From Sphagnum compactum (taxonomy: Eukaryota > Bryophyta > Sphagnopsida > Sphagnales): a stretch of 64,000 nucleotides of DNA. The DNA is taken from positions 19,770,304-19,834,303 of the forward strand of contig OZ234496.1 of assembly GCA_965153455.1 (NCBI GenBank). The letters are read 5' to 3'. Both the position numbers and the translations under genes were made by a program. This document shows positions 12,843 through 25,205 of the stretch, piece after piece; position 1 is the first letter of the stretch; every line of letters begins with the position of its first letter. The notes beneath the pieces were generated by a model, which was not told the origin of the DNA, did not search any database, and saw only the letters and a list, made by a program, of their open reading frames with translations.

Positions 12843-14289
12843 AAAAAACACTGGGCTTAAAGTGCCTCCTAAGGAAAGCGAGACATTAGAGTTATCCATA
12901 AGCTACCTTAAACTTGGATTACTTGTACTACTGGGCTTCTGTTACTGAAAATGGGGGAAGAATGAAAGGTGGCCTAAGGTGCCCAAGCACCTGAAGAGTA
13001 GGTGTGATGCAGTGTTGTGTAGGGTTTTTTTTAATATTTCAGAATCAAAGAAGCATCAGTTTTGATTGTTTGAAAAAATCAGACTCGAAGAACTATTGGC
13101 CCTGGTTTTTTCATAACACTTAAAGAACTTGCAGATTTCCTGACAGAGCCTGCAAAGAAGTAGCGGTTTTCTGGCCGGGTATTTGAACTTTTGAAGTTTT
13201 TTGAGACCTGTGATTATGTATGAGATTCATGTCTTTGATTTTTTTGAGAACCATGGTTATAACCCTGATAGTCATGAGGTTTATTCCTGTTTCTAATAAC
13301 TGCCTAACACTGCTATAAGGTGCCTCAAGTCTTAAGAAAAGGACCCGACAGAGTGATCTGTAAAGTACTCCAAACTGCAGCTATTGGGCCCTAGTTTTGC
13401 CAAAACTAGGGATGAAATGAGAATTATGTTGAAATTAGTACACAGGACAAAAATAAAAGGTCCAAAATTGGTTTTCTCACTAAATTGGTCCTCGCAGGAG
13501 TTACCCCAGTTTTCGATTCATTTGTTCCACACCTTTATTACTGCTCATATTCGTCATATGAAGCCCTGCCGAAATAAGATCCTGCAAATCTTCTGAATTG
13601 ATACCCAGTTTCATGAAACAGTATTCAATTGCACTCACTTTAGGATCATTCAAATTGGAAACGAGACAGGGATTAGAGGGTCAAACTAGAGTCCAAAGAC
13701 AGGGTGACTTTAGGGGTAACTATATTACTCTTCGGTTCAACGCGTCATCCTTTCGTGTAGACAGTTTAAAGGACGTCTTTATGTAGACAAGGCCATAAGT
13801 TTTCTAGACGGCAGCCAAGGAAAAGGTGTATTTCTCTTTGGTCTCTTATTTCAGAATTTTTACAGCACGGAATGGGCAATTTAAGGGAATCCTTGCAAAT
13901 TCAAGTGGTAAGTAACACGCACAGATGGGGGTGTTGCCAGAATAAGGTGTCCGCCTCAGGTGGCAGCCAAGGGCAGCACCAAATTCTGGCAAGGGTTGTA
14001 ACGAATGTAATGACCATGTCAGATGAAAAAGAAACAATGATGGGCTCTTCTGAAATGTAAGAGTCCACCCAAAAACATAAGATGGCCTGTTGGCGAGCCA
14101 AAAAATTTTGTGCAAAATTTCACTCAAACACCAAAAACATTTTGGGGCTATTATCCTTACGAAGGCTTTTCTTTTAAATTCTGAAAACATTTGGCAAAAA
14201 AGGAGGGTTTCTGAATTGGGTCCACCAAATTTAGAACACCTACTCCTGCGGGTCACGAAACAGTAACAAGATTACCAAAAAACAAAACT

Positions 14290-14368
14290 TTGACTGTCCT
14301 ACCGCTCATATAGCCTAATCTGGCTACACCCTCCCAGGGATGGTTGCCAGTCTGGCTACACAACAAAA
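14290..14368 (+). repeat. Dispersed TAGCCA/TGGCTA repeat, copy 4
   Basis: Contains CTCATATAGCCTAATCTGGC, GGGATGGTTGCCAG and CTGGCTACA. It is the most diverged and shortest of the five copies. Confidence 0.55.
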
Positions 14369-14369
14369 G

Positions 14370-15125
14370 TGAGCCCGAAAAAAAAATGAAAAAAAAACCC
14401 CTCTACTAACACTGGAGGGACTCTTATGGATTTAAGGACCTCTACAACTAGACTACAAAATCTCTGACAGGTCATTATGGGTATGTATGCCCCAATGTTA
14501 TTTCAGCGACAAGTTGTAAATGCGTCACTCGTTTCAAGGCAGCCCAGCACAAGTTTTCACACACGGGCGGCGTGGGCCCTAAGCAAACTGACACAAAAAC
14601 TTGTCATGTTTCCGTGGCGACCCAACATTAATTTCAGTCGCTCAAAAATCGCAAGTTTCAAAACTTGAAACTCAAAACGTACCACCCATTGAAACGTGTC
14701 AAGTTTCAACGGGCATCCCAACACATGTTTTAATGCCTGGGCAGCTCAAGCCTCGAAACATACTGCCCACCAAAACATGTAAACTTTAGGGAGCTATGTT
14801 TCGACCCCATGTGCCCATTTTCCATGTTCCCCCATGCAATCCCCATCCATGCCCCATGACCCATCCATGACACTTTAGACAATTTTCAACTTTTCTACAC
14901 TTCATCTAACTTTTGTTAGACGATTCTATCAGGACAATTAATAAGTAATGGAATAGGTTGTTAAATTTGAGTAGGAAATTATTACAAGCGAGATGTGTCA
15001 CATGTCAATCATCACAACGAACGAACAGGTGCACCTAGGTTTTGGTTCAATTAGGGTTTAATTTCTTTGTATCATTTTTTAGTTTTTTCAAAACTACGAG
15101 CTTTTTTTCTTCTTCCAACTCAAGC
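14370..15125. other. Intergenic DNA, no gene seen
   Basis: Includes loosely repeated phrases such as CAAGTTTCAAAACTTGAAAC. There are short frames on both strands without recognisable domains. The last 150 bp lead into the BED-finger relic. Confidence 0.5.
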
Positions 15126-15980
15126 ATGAAGCGATCCAAGCATAGCACTCGCTTCTTTCGATCTTCCATTATTTTTAGCACAAAAGTGAAATTAGTCATG
15201 ATAGAACAAAAAAAACATGAAGAACAAAACAACAAACATGATAATAAAATTTGTGAAAATAAACAAAGCAGTTCATGGAGACCTACACTCATGAGGAATA
15301 GTTGTGATTATTTAAGAAATGCCACATCATCGTCGAGAGGACAGGAAGGAATTTATTTGTGATTATTATCACTGCAAGAAGAATTTGAAAATGAAGATCA
15401 ATGAGCACTAAAAGAAAGGGTGTGACAAAGATGTGAATTCCAAAGGGATTCCTTTCAAACTGAAGTTGTACCCATTATTAAAAAATGAAATGAAAGGTGT
15501 GTATCTTGTGAAGGTGGAAACATTCTAAAATATAAGGCAAAAATGAATGCATTGTCGAAGCCAAGGAGTAATCACCTTTCAACTACATTAGCTTTATAGG
15601 GAATACAAATGTTGGAACACAAACATAAGAAGGAGAAAACCCCCTCCTTGGAAATTTGTGATGAAGTTTAAAGGGAATTTGTTATTGTCCATAAAAAACA
15701 CCTCACAGAACATGGAGGCCAACTAATCAAACAAGTTTCGAAGCTAGAAAGGATACGTGAGCACCTTGTTTTGCCAAAACCTATCACTTAGGAATAATCG
15801 CAACACAATGGTATTGGATCACACCTTCCTTATTTGAATATGCAACATTGTAATGTTTTCTTAAGTTTCAACGAGATTCATTTAGCAATTATAAAGCACG
15901 TGCAAAGTATTAATCTAATTTCTAGTGTTCAATTGAAAAGTAGCCTGTATTAATTCATGTGAAATATGTTTCGATAAACT
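15126..15980 (+). pseudogene. BED-type zinc-finger transposon-like protein relic
   Basis: An ATG at 15126 opens a basic, Lys/Ser-rich N-terminus. The frame then shifts near 15340 into a segment reading ICDYYHCKKNLKMKINEH, followed by KKGCDK; this Cys-x3-Cys with a distal His and Cys resembles the BED finger found in hAT-type transposases. Coding-like sequence continues past another shift near 15490 with SNHLSTTLAL, then HLTEHGGQLIKQVSKLERIR near 15700. Premature stops near 15598, 15670 and 15790 fit single C-to-T changes in CAG or CAA codons. Function is inferred from the finger pattern only; the downstream part has no recognised domain. Confidence 0.5.
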
Positions 15981-15984
15981 AAAT

Positions 15985-18900
15985 TATCTTTAAACATTCG
16001 AAATTTGAAAAGTTTCAAACTTTTCCAACATAAATATCATGTTTTAGTCATTGTTCCGAATTGGATTCCATGTTTCAACATTCTATTAATTCCAAAGAAA
16101 CATGTCATGATACTAGTACATAAGTTTATGTTTCAATGGCAAATTATAAAAAAATTCAACAAGTATCATGTTTTGATTCATGTCTATGAAAATTTCATCA
16201 TTCATTAATGGATAGGATCATGTTTTGACTTTCATAATCGCCAAATTTAAAATAAAAGTTAGCAATTTGTGCTAACCATGTTTCGGTGGTGCTGATCGCC
16301 ATGTTTTAGTAGGTTTTAATTAGCATCTTTTTGCGGTATAATATGTTTCATCTCAAAATGCATTTACCTACTATGGTTTTTATATTTAAATCACGAACTA
16401 AAGAATGAGAAATCAAAACATATGGAAATTTTGGATAGAGCCTTACCGTTAGGAAATCTGGGTACCAACATAGAAAAATTACATACCCAACATCAACTCC
16501 CAAAAATCAAAAGGAAACAGTGGGGATTGGAAGAAAAAATTTAGAACTTGAAAAGGTGCTCTACGAGAACAAGGCTTAACAAGAGATTGTATCATGCGTT
16601 GAAAACATATTTGACACATGGATAAATGTGTTGACAAATGAAATATGAACCTATGATGAACAAATATCACACAAATTTCGCTTCTTTTTATAAATTTGTG
16701 TGTTTAATGTGTTTTCAATGCATGATATAAGTGCATGAAACATACGAATTATGATTGAATGAATTTTGCACAATTTCCATTATTAAATCATGAAATGCTA
16801 AGTTTGCAATGAAATTTCATAAATCTTATTGTTTTTAATAATTTTTATTAAAAATTATCTATTGAAAAACATGTGTCCTTATGCAAGTATTATAGTGATT
16901 ATTTTGTATTAGTTGGGTGTAATTTTGTGTAAGGTTAGGGCAAGGGTAATGCCATTCCCAAAATAAAGGGCCTAAAACAAGTTGATAGTTGAGTTTGGCC
17001 TCACATTTGAGAGTTATCTCACACCAATGGGCTTTATCCCTAATAAAATATGAAATGGTCATTATCATGAACCTTAACCCTTAGGTTAATTGCCATTTGA
17101 CCAAATGAATTGGATAAGGAGGTTGGAACTGCAACCACATAACCACTTGATAGTCATGTAAAATGTTACAACTTTAAATTTTGAATTTAATAAAACTATA
17201 ACCACCTAGCTATCCAATAATCATGTTAAATATCAAAAAAATAAAATTCAACTTGATAAAAAATTTGGGAACTTTAAACTAAATATTTTCATATAAGTAA
17301 AATATCTAAGGTAAATTGAAGGCATCCAAATGAAGTTGGTGAAAAAAAAATGTTTCATTTGGACTGGGATGAAGGTGGAACAAACAATCAAAAATGCACA
17401 TCCAACAGGCATCCACACATACTCATAAAAAGCAACCTTTTGTGACAACTTTCATGCATTTTGATTGCTTATAGCCACTCCCATGTTCCAATGCATGTAA
17501 TGGGAAAATAAAAAAACTTAAGATATCAAAGTTGTTAGACTTTTGTTTCACATTGCCCAAGTTCCAAAGAAAACCAACTGAACTTAAAAAATACGAATGG
17601 GACATCAAAAAGACAAGAAAGTAGAGATGATGTATCTCATACAAGATAGGCATGTCAAAATTTGGATAAAAGGATTTTAAGTAGGAGTAATAGCGGGGAA
17701 CAAATTAGGTTGGTATGTTCTGACATTTAAATGTTAACATGTGTAAATCACGATGCATAAGAGGATGATTCTTACAAGTGTAAGATCCTTTCAGTTTTAA
17801 GAACTAGGCGTAAAATCCTTGTTATGTTCCAAAGCATAACAAATGTTTTCAACATTGATGCCCATCATAAGAATGTTCCCTTTTATTGATTTACTTGACA
17901 AATGAAACTAGTTGGACCCAAAAAAGGAAATAACAAATGATTGTTTCTTACACCTAATTTTTTTTTTAAGGTATCCCAATAGAGTCATTAAAACTAGTTA
18001 AAAAGAAATGCGTGGCCTAAATGTGGACCTTGAGAATTTTGCAAACAAAATTCCAATATTTTTTACATGTCAAGTTGTGGTGAAAATTTTGTTTAATTTT
18101 TCACTTTTTAAAAAAAATGTGATAAAATGACAGTACAAATGAACACAAAATTTAAATTGAACATAATAACAAATAAAACACAAAATAAATACCAATAATT
18201 GTGAAATGTCATAAAATATGCACTTGTGTTTCAAAAACTTTTGAAACGCAAACCAGTGTTTCTTAATAAAACTATAAAAACACTAAGCATTTAACATCTA
18301 TTATAGAACAATTTTTTGATTGAAACTAGAAAGTGCAAAATTAAAAAAAGTTTGGAGAGAATGGGTACCTTTGTTCCTAATCTAAACTTTAACATTGTTC
18401 TTTATTATGCATTTAAAAAGTTCATGCAAGGAAACAAAGTGGGTACTCAATTACTCTCACCATATTGATCCATTGTAATACATTCACATTTACATCTAAT
18501 TTTTAACATATGCATTTCGTAATCATTTCAATCGCTTAATTTAACGTTCATTCCATATTTATGTTTAGAATACATACGCATGTTTCAAATTTTCCATCAT
18601 TGGGGTTTCAACATCACTAAAGGTCAAAGATTCGTTTTTAGTATATTCATTCATGTTTTGTTTTGCATCCATGTTCTTCTTAGGTTTCATTTTTAAAATT
18701 TTCATTGTTAAGGTTTTTGTAAGTGCCATGGTAGATGCTTCAATTCCCCGAAACATAGCCACTTCATGTCATAATCTTCTAAAATATAGCAGTAGCATGT
18801 TTTTATCACCCCACAAACAACATTTTTTAGCAAAATACCCCAAAACATGCTAATAACATGTTTCAACTAAGCTGGCATGTTATTTAAATAACCTATTAAT

Positions 18901-19245
18901 GATACCATGTTATTTATGGGTGAAAATCCTTTAAGGTGCACCACATAGGACGAAAAAGGCTTAGTCCTTATTACTGTATTTTTTTACCTTATATTTTGAT
19001 CCTTATAAAAAATATTGAATCAAAAGTTGTCAAAATTTTCAGAAGAATTATATTTTAGACTATTACAATTTTAGATTCCATCATAAACATTCCATGGTAA
19101 AAAAGGACTAGGTTAAATAGATAGAAAAGGGTGACATTGTGACAAGATTTTGATACACCTTAAAAAATTTGCACCCTTAAATAACCTAATAATTGATTTT
19201 TCTTAATCATTTTTTGTATGTTTGTTGTGTACATGTTAATATAAT
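15985..19245. other. AT-rich intergenic DNA, no gene seen
   Basis: Stop-dense AT-rich DNA. Frames at 16005, 16859, 17248, 17423 and 18653 are 66-76 codons, low complexity, and lack domains. It could be an intron or spacer between the two coding relics at 15126-15980 and 19252-20155, which have the same strand and similar decay. Confidence 0.45.
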
Positions 19246-19251
19246 TTTCAT

Positions 19252-20155
19252 TGTTGGGACGAATGTTAAACGTGGAGATGAGGTTGTTGCTTTAAATTCC
19301 CAAACAATGGACCTTTTAGAAGCTAGCGACGCACAATCATTGGCTAATTCCCTACATCGGTTTCTAGAATATCTAAAGCACCTACAATAATTCAATGAGG
19401 TGGAGAACGAACACAAAGATAACTTAAGACAATAAAGGTTTGATTTTGTTATTAAACGTTTCAAGGAATTTGATATGGCCAATGCAAGAAAAAATTGAGG
19501 CTACAAAATGGGATTGGAATTACCTATGGCATATTGTCAATAATGACCAATGCTTACCTACAATGGATAGGCCTGAACTCCTCGCATTGCATTTTTTCGA
19601 AAAAGTTAAAATAATTGCATGTAACCTTTTTCAAAGGAAAAATGTCACCTTTTAGGAGTGTTCCTTGGGAATTTCAATTAGTAAAGGTTTTTTTCTAGCA
19701 CTCCTTCAATAAAGATGTTAGTTGAGTCTGCCCATTCCAAGGCATTAACGAGGCACTATTAGAAAGATGAGGATAGGGGAATATCAACATGCTTGGCGGA
19801 AGGCCATTGATAGATTAAAGCAAGATGGTCATCTTATGTTTAGGGGACAAGAAATTCAGGAGGGTATTAGGGACGAGGAAATATAGGCTGTGTATGAAAG
19901 GTTCATGTCACCATCGAATAATCTATTCAAGATGTCATTATTTTTCATTGATGTACAAATTAGGGCAATAGAGCATATGGGGTGTAAAAATAGTGCATTG
20001 TTTCAAGAAATTTGGGAACAAACAAATGACGAACAAGGGAAAACTTCACTCTTGGATGTAAGGAGATATCTTCAACATTGTGAGGACATAGACATGGGAT
20101 GGATAAACATGTGATGGTTACTTCTTCCTCGCACACCCAAAAAGGGCAAAACATG
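19252..20155 (+). pseudogene. Degraded coding relic, family not recognised
   Basis: Coding-like segments in successive frames cover about 0.9 kb. The first reads NVKRGDEVVALNSQTMDLLE and continues with ASDAQSLANSLHRFLEYLKH; it is interrupted by TAA, TAA and TGA codons that fit decayed CAA or CGA. A later segment from about 19775 includes AWRKAIDRLKQDGHLMFRG, and one from 19890 includes GKTSLLDVRRYLQHCEDIDM. The amino-acid usage looks like a real protein and the stops look secondary. It may belong to the same element as the BED-finger relic about 3.3 kb upstream on the same strand, but I cannot assign a family. Confidence 0.4.
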
Positions 20156-20579
20156 AGAAAATAAACAATTATTGTTCTTTGTCACAAAAATTGACGAGTA
20201 GTCATAAATAAGTTTTGATGTATTGAAAGTAAATCAAATATTGATTTTTCTCTATTCTTAAGTTTACAAAGATTTAGAAAATATCTATGTGCTTTCAAAT
20301 TGTGCATATTATAATCGATTGTATCAAACTTTTAATGTAAAAGTAACTTTAAACACCATCTTGACTAGTCAATTTCAAAGCTATTATTACATACTTTTAT
20401 TATATTAAAGTTTTTAAATTTTCATATTTAATTATCACAAACTCAATGGATGTTTGGATGGTTTTACATTTCTACTTATAGAAGTTTTTGATCTATTATT
20501 TTATGTGTATGTCAAAAATTGTTTCATACATAAACTAGATTTTGGCCAAACTATTTTTTGTGTTTACTTTATCATTTTT

Positions 20580-20965
20580 TGCCCAAAAAAAAAATTAAAA
20601 ACAAAGACAAAGGGAAGAATGATATGTTTCTTCTACTTCTTTTGTTATTGTTTCTTCTTATTTTTCACAAACCAAACAAAAAATATATAAAATTAAAGGG
20701 GAAAGAGAAGAAAAAAAAGTTGTTTCCTCTTCTAATGTTTATTATTCTTCTTTCCACTTCTCCTTCTTCTATAGCTTCTTTTTTTCCTTCACAAACCCAA
20801 AGCAAAATTCAGAAAACAAACAAAAGAGGAAAAGGGCTACCTTTATTTTTCTTCTTCTTTAGTTGCTTCTTCTTCTTCACAAACCAACAAAACAGAATTA
20901 TAAAACAAAGTGAAAGGAAAAGTGGGAAGAAGAAGAAACGTTGCTTCTTCTGCTATGATAATGTT
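20580..20965. repeat. Low-complexity array of purine/pyrimidine foldback units
   Basis: Three to four units of about 90-100 bp alternate a C/T-rich block (CTTCTTCTTC types), a CACAAACCAA-AACA spacer and a G/A-rich block (GGGAAGAAGAAGAAACG). The purine block can pair with the next pyrimidine block. The layout resembles the larger array at 60900-62380. The 179-codon frame across it on the plus strand is low complexity and I do not regard it as a gene. Confidence 0.6.
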
Positions 20966-21094
20966 GTCCTTGGTTGTTGGGTATTAGGTCATTTAGATAA
21001 TTTCTTAAAATCAAACAGGTGCACTTTTACAAGCACATATTCTTGGCAAAATGGTCACAAAACTTTAAAAATTATGAGGATATCACACAATTTT

Positions 21095-21740
21095 TAGGGC
21101 TGCTACAGACCTAATGTTTGCCGTACAAGAGCAAGGGAAGGAACTAGCTGAAGCTATTGCATATGGATCAAGAAATTAGGCAAGCCCATTAGGATAGGAA
21201 TGTGCAGTCCTGAAGTGATTTTTCATATCATGGAGCAAATCATGCAAGCCAGACCCAGTGAACCTACACCAATAAGAATTGATATTTCTGTGGCTTCAAT
21301 ACATGGTAAATTTGTGACTGAATATCAGTGATTAGATGGATTGAGGACCATCTGCTTCTGACTCATGGCTCGGAAGTCTCAATTGTTGCGCAAGAAAATT
21401 CTTATCTTCTTTACAACAGTTCTAAATCTTCTCGTCTTTCAGATTTCTCAAGTGTTTTCATGTTCTATAATCAAATCAGCAAATTCTCAATGAGTTGACT
21501 GAAGATCAATTTCTCAATAAGGAATCCTTGGTCCAGGTCTTTCCTATCAGCGGACATCTGCCCTGAAAACAGTGAATGACGCCAAGGTTTCACTAATCTC
21601 CATACAAGATGGAAGTTGGAACAAGATCCCATTGTCAATTCACAAGATGATTATGATGAAAGTGATTTACTCTCAGCTGGTACACATTGTCTACAAAAAA
21701 TCTACAGCAACATTCACTGGTAGTGAATAGGATAGAAGTA
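21095..21740 (+). other. Possible coding remnant, unidentified
   Basis: Short plus-strand segments look protein-like: one reads DLMFAVQEQGKELAEAIAYG (from about 21109) and another GKPIRIGMCSPEVIFHIMEQ (about 21178-21330, a different frame). They are broken by stops and shifts and I recognise no family. The segment lies about 0.9 kb beyond the 3' end of the ERD2-like gene on the opposite strand. Confidence 0.25.
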
Positions 21741-22647
21741 GCCTACACTGGCCAGCTTGGTAGGAAAGAGAAAGAAAGAAACAGGAAAACCTCATGTGGC
21801 TGCTGAGCAATTATGCACAGCAAAGCTTAGTCTGAATCAAAGACCTTTAGAAGCACTGGAGCAGTCAAATAGAGAACACAAATGGGAGGACAGAACAGCT
21901 CTAGTTAATCCATGTTTCCACCCCCAATAACAGCTTGCTTTCCAATACACCAGGTTTACACAACTCCTGAAGGCAGCCGCACCATCAGCTGACCATCCAC
22001 CACGCTGCTCAACAAGTACCCAAATAAACAAACACATAGTCACATGCAAACAAGGCAACAATTAGGATTGTCCTTGCCACATGGAACTCTCTGTCATCTT
22101 TCATGGAACTCACATGTCCATCAGCTCACAGATGAAGGTAACTGATAGCCCTTGTAGGTCCAATGACTTCAAGCCTAGTAGCTGGTGGCTGAACACTTAC
22201 TTTTTCAATACAAATTTCACTTGTTCATATATCTATGAAACTACAGAGAAATCTCTACAAAAACAATTTTAAAGTAACAGGACAATTAGTGCAGTCATAA
22301 CCTTGTGAGAAGCACCCACAAAGTGTCAGATCATCACCTTCATCATGAATAGCAGCAATAAGCTGCCATGACTTCCCACTGAATTCATCAGCTCCCATTG
22401 GTGGGTGTAGGTAGGATATAATAATCAGCCCAAAATCTGGGCAAGACCGTTATACAAACATCTCTTATTCCACTGAGAGCACATTTTGATGACCAAAGGC
22501 TTGGGAATGAAGGTGGAGATGTAGTGACTGCACTCAACCCATCTCCAGTCTTGGAGGAATGTCTTAGGCTTGACACATGACATTAGGTCACACAAAGATG
22601 AACAGGATGAATCTGAGAATTAGTTTACGGAGACAAGAATATCATAC

Positions 22648-25205
22648 CTCTTGACGTAGTAAAAGCAGAAATCAGCCAAGATGAAGGTCTGAACAACTTC
22701 AGAGAGGAGCACCATTGCTGGCCACAGTCCATAGAAAAGTGCACTTATCAAGAAGCTATTCCTGTCCAACATCTGCAGCAAAAGTTATTACTCATCAGAC
22801 TTTGCTTGTAATAGCTTTGTGTGTAGTGAGTCAACACAAATCTTGACAGAGCAGGAGTTTTGGAAGTGGAGGGAGACAAAGCCAACCTCTGATTTCCTTC
22901 TGCTCACTCAAAGAGGGGATGTACCTTAATACAACTTTCTACGAAAACATTTACAGGTACATTTTCATTCTCATGATCCTCACCCAAATGTTCTTAAGAT
23001 GGAGTCACTGTATCACTAAAAGCAAGAGCAACCAAATCCTTGACAAAAAGGAGTCATCTGCAAACCTGGAGAACCCAGTGAGCACAGCTAAGAAAGCGTG
23101 CAACTCCAAGGGCAAATACATAATGTGCTGTAAATGGCTCCACAACCTGCAATTAAGATGAAGAAACCCAACAATTAATCAGTGGCCTGTAGCATTGGGC
23201 TGAGATGTTATAACTTGTTCATATGATAAAGCTCTCCTGCCAGAAATACCTACCTCAGGCATGAAACAAAAGAAGTATGAGTAACAAAGGATTTCCAGGC
23301 AAAAAAATTAAACATGTGCCCTCACAGAGACACACATGGAGAGACATGCACCTTAGTGTTCTGCATAACTCGAAGCTGAGGCAACACAGACACTGCCTCC
23401 AAATAGACACAGAAAGCCCAAAGTATCCGGTTGACAAGGTGATGTGATGTGGTGGGATGAATCAATAGAGCCAGAACTGCACATGGTGCCAGCTGCAACC
23501 AACCAGACAAGCATGCCACATTACTGACACTGACAAGGCTATCACTGTTTTCAACATTGTGAAGTCATCATCCAGATGGAGTCTCAAAGTTAGAGACCTA
23601 ACTCAGGTGAAAAAGGATGCCTGCCATATGACACCCAGTCCCCTGACAGCCAGGCTGCTAAAACTAATCAAGTGCAGCAGAAGAAATGTCTGAATTTGGT
23701 TAAATTTGATGCATCTTGGCATACCCAGCAAAGTGCCTTTTATGATACAAAAGACCCTCCTCTAATGAAAATTTCTCTGCAGCTTCTTTGCATTTAACTG
23801 TCTCAAGTCAACCTTGACAATGGCCAAAAGTAATCTTTCACCTGAATGCAGGCTAAGTCCAGAAATATCAGCTCTTGCTACAATCCAAACGAAAGAACCA
23901 AAGCCAAGAGCAAAACAAAATCAGGTTTGAACTTTGAACCTAGTGAATAAATCCACCCAGTAACACAAGTAAGCATACCACATAGTGTAGTGGAAGATTG
24001 TCGAGGTCTTCCATGAGAGTAGACTTGAGTTTGAAGCGCATGGTGTAGATGACCCATGCAGTGGTAATAAAAGTTGCTGAGTCCAGAAGAGTATGGATGT
24101 CGTATTCCATCACAAAACTACAGTATAGACGGACTGCAAGAAATATCGCAGTAAGCTCCTGGGACTTGAGTGACAAGCCTGCCACACAAATACAGGTATC
24201 CAAACACTTAACATCATGCCACATGGTAGGTAGTATGCAAAGACAAGTCAAAAAGCCCCCATCAATCAGGAACTTGCAATGGCTGAAGACCCCAACAACA
24301 CTGACCATACTACAATTCTTCAGAATTGCAAATTCCCATAAGCAACTAATTTTGCAGTTGGCCTCAAATCAGAAAATGTAGCCTTCCAATTCTGCAAGTA
24401 CTGGTGAATGCACATCCAGCACTAATGTTCATTTGCAAGGAAACATTAAAATTCCCTAACATTCTCAGTACACCACATGTCTGGCCATCCAGCAGTAATA
24501 AGGCCCCATCTGTGTCATCAACATTTGAAGCTTCATGAGTCAAAAAAGAAAAAAAAAAGATTTCAGATGCATAAATAAAGTCAACAAATTTTGCAGCATT
24601 TACTGCATGTTCTTTCCCTGCAGTACATGGCTTAATGTAACCCTGAGGTTTTAGGGTTGCTGGCAAAACTGGAGTGTTGTACTGTAGGTCTCTGAGGTCT
24701 GGTGGCCTGTGGTGCTTCTGTTGAGGATGCCTTCACCTAACAAGGGTCTTATGTCTCCTACCTCTGAATACAAAAGAGGAACTGAAAAGCTGCAGGATTG
24801 GACACAAGTGCACAAACGAAGTTTGATGCTCCCTGTTCCGAGAACATACTTCGAGCATGAGTTTGTTATTCCTTGCTTAACTTCGAAGTCATGTAGAATG
24901 CTTGGGAACATTAGCAGCTGTAATCATTGTGCATTGCAAGGAGGGAGAGAGAGAGAGAGAGAGAGAGAGCACTAACCGGCACAGGTTTTCTCCTTGGTGA
25001 GTTTATAGATAAGCACACAGATGCCAATAGCATGGATGGCCTCAGCAGCCACAAAGAGGTTGTCATGGTCGCGGACGACAAGTCTCAAGAACACCAAAAT
25101 GGCGATCCCCGCGATCACTGCCAAAAATGCTTTCACCTTGGGAGGCTGTTTCTTCACCCACCAAACGGCGCTCTGTACAGGGTTACGAATTCTTCCCGGT
25201 CCCAT
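22648..25205 (-). CDS. ERD2-like / KDEL-receptor family membrane protein (5 exons, last exon not found)
   Basis: Exons on the minus strand: 25205-24977, 24178-23979, 23492-23352, 23146-23066 and 22772-22648. All splice sites obey GT-AG and the phases fit, giving 258 codons plus two bases. Exon 1 encodes QPPKVKAF and DHDNLFVAAEAIHAIG. The exon 1-2 junction encodes KEKTCAGLSLKSQELTAIFL, close to the KDEL-receptor signature. Exon 3 encodes HPTTSHH and YLEAVSVLPQLRVMQNTK. Exon 4 starts VVEPFTAHYVFALG and exon 5 ends QTFILADFCFYYVK. The plant ERD2-like branch has seven membrane segments in ER/Golgi membranes, and the extended basic N-terminus here is typical of that branch rather than the canonical KDEL receptor. 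The family usually has about 15 further residues after YYVK; exon 5 ends in a split codon at GTATGA, so a last exon is expected downstream. It may lie further away or be lost. Confidence 0.9.
24945..24969. repeat. (GA)n microsatellite in intron 1 of the ERD2-like gene
   Basis: Twelve uninterrupted GA dinucleotides begin seven bases inside intron 1. On the transcript strand this is a (TC)n tract directly after the donor GTTAGTG. It could influence splicing of exon 1 but shows no further signal. Confidence 0.95.

Noticed and set aside
13846-14256. 136-codon minus-strand frame
   Set aside because: No recognisable domain, no good start context and overlap with other chance frames. Composition is compatible with chance in this region.
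20558-21097. 179-codon plus-strand frame
   Set aside because: Almost entirely Phe/Lys/Leu simple sequence from TTC/GAA repeats. No domain, and it begins inside low-complexity DNA.
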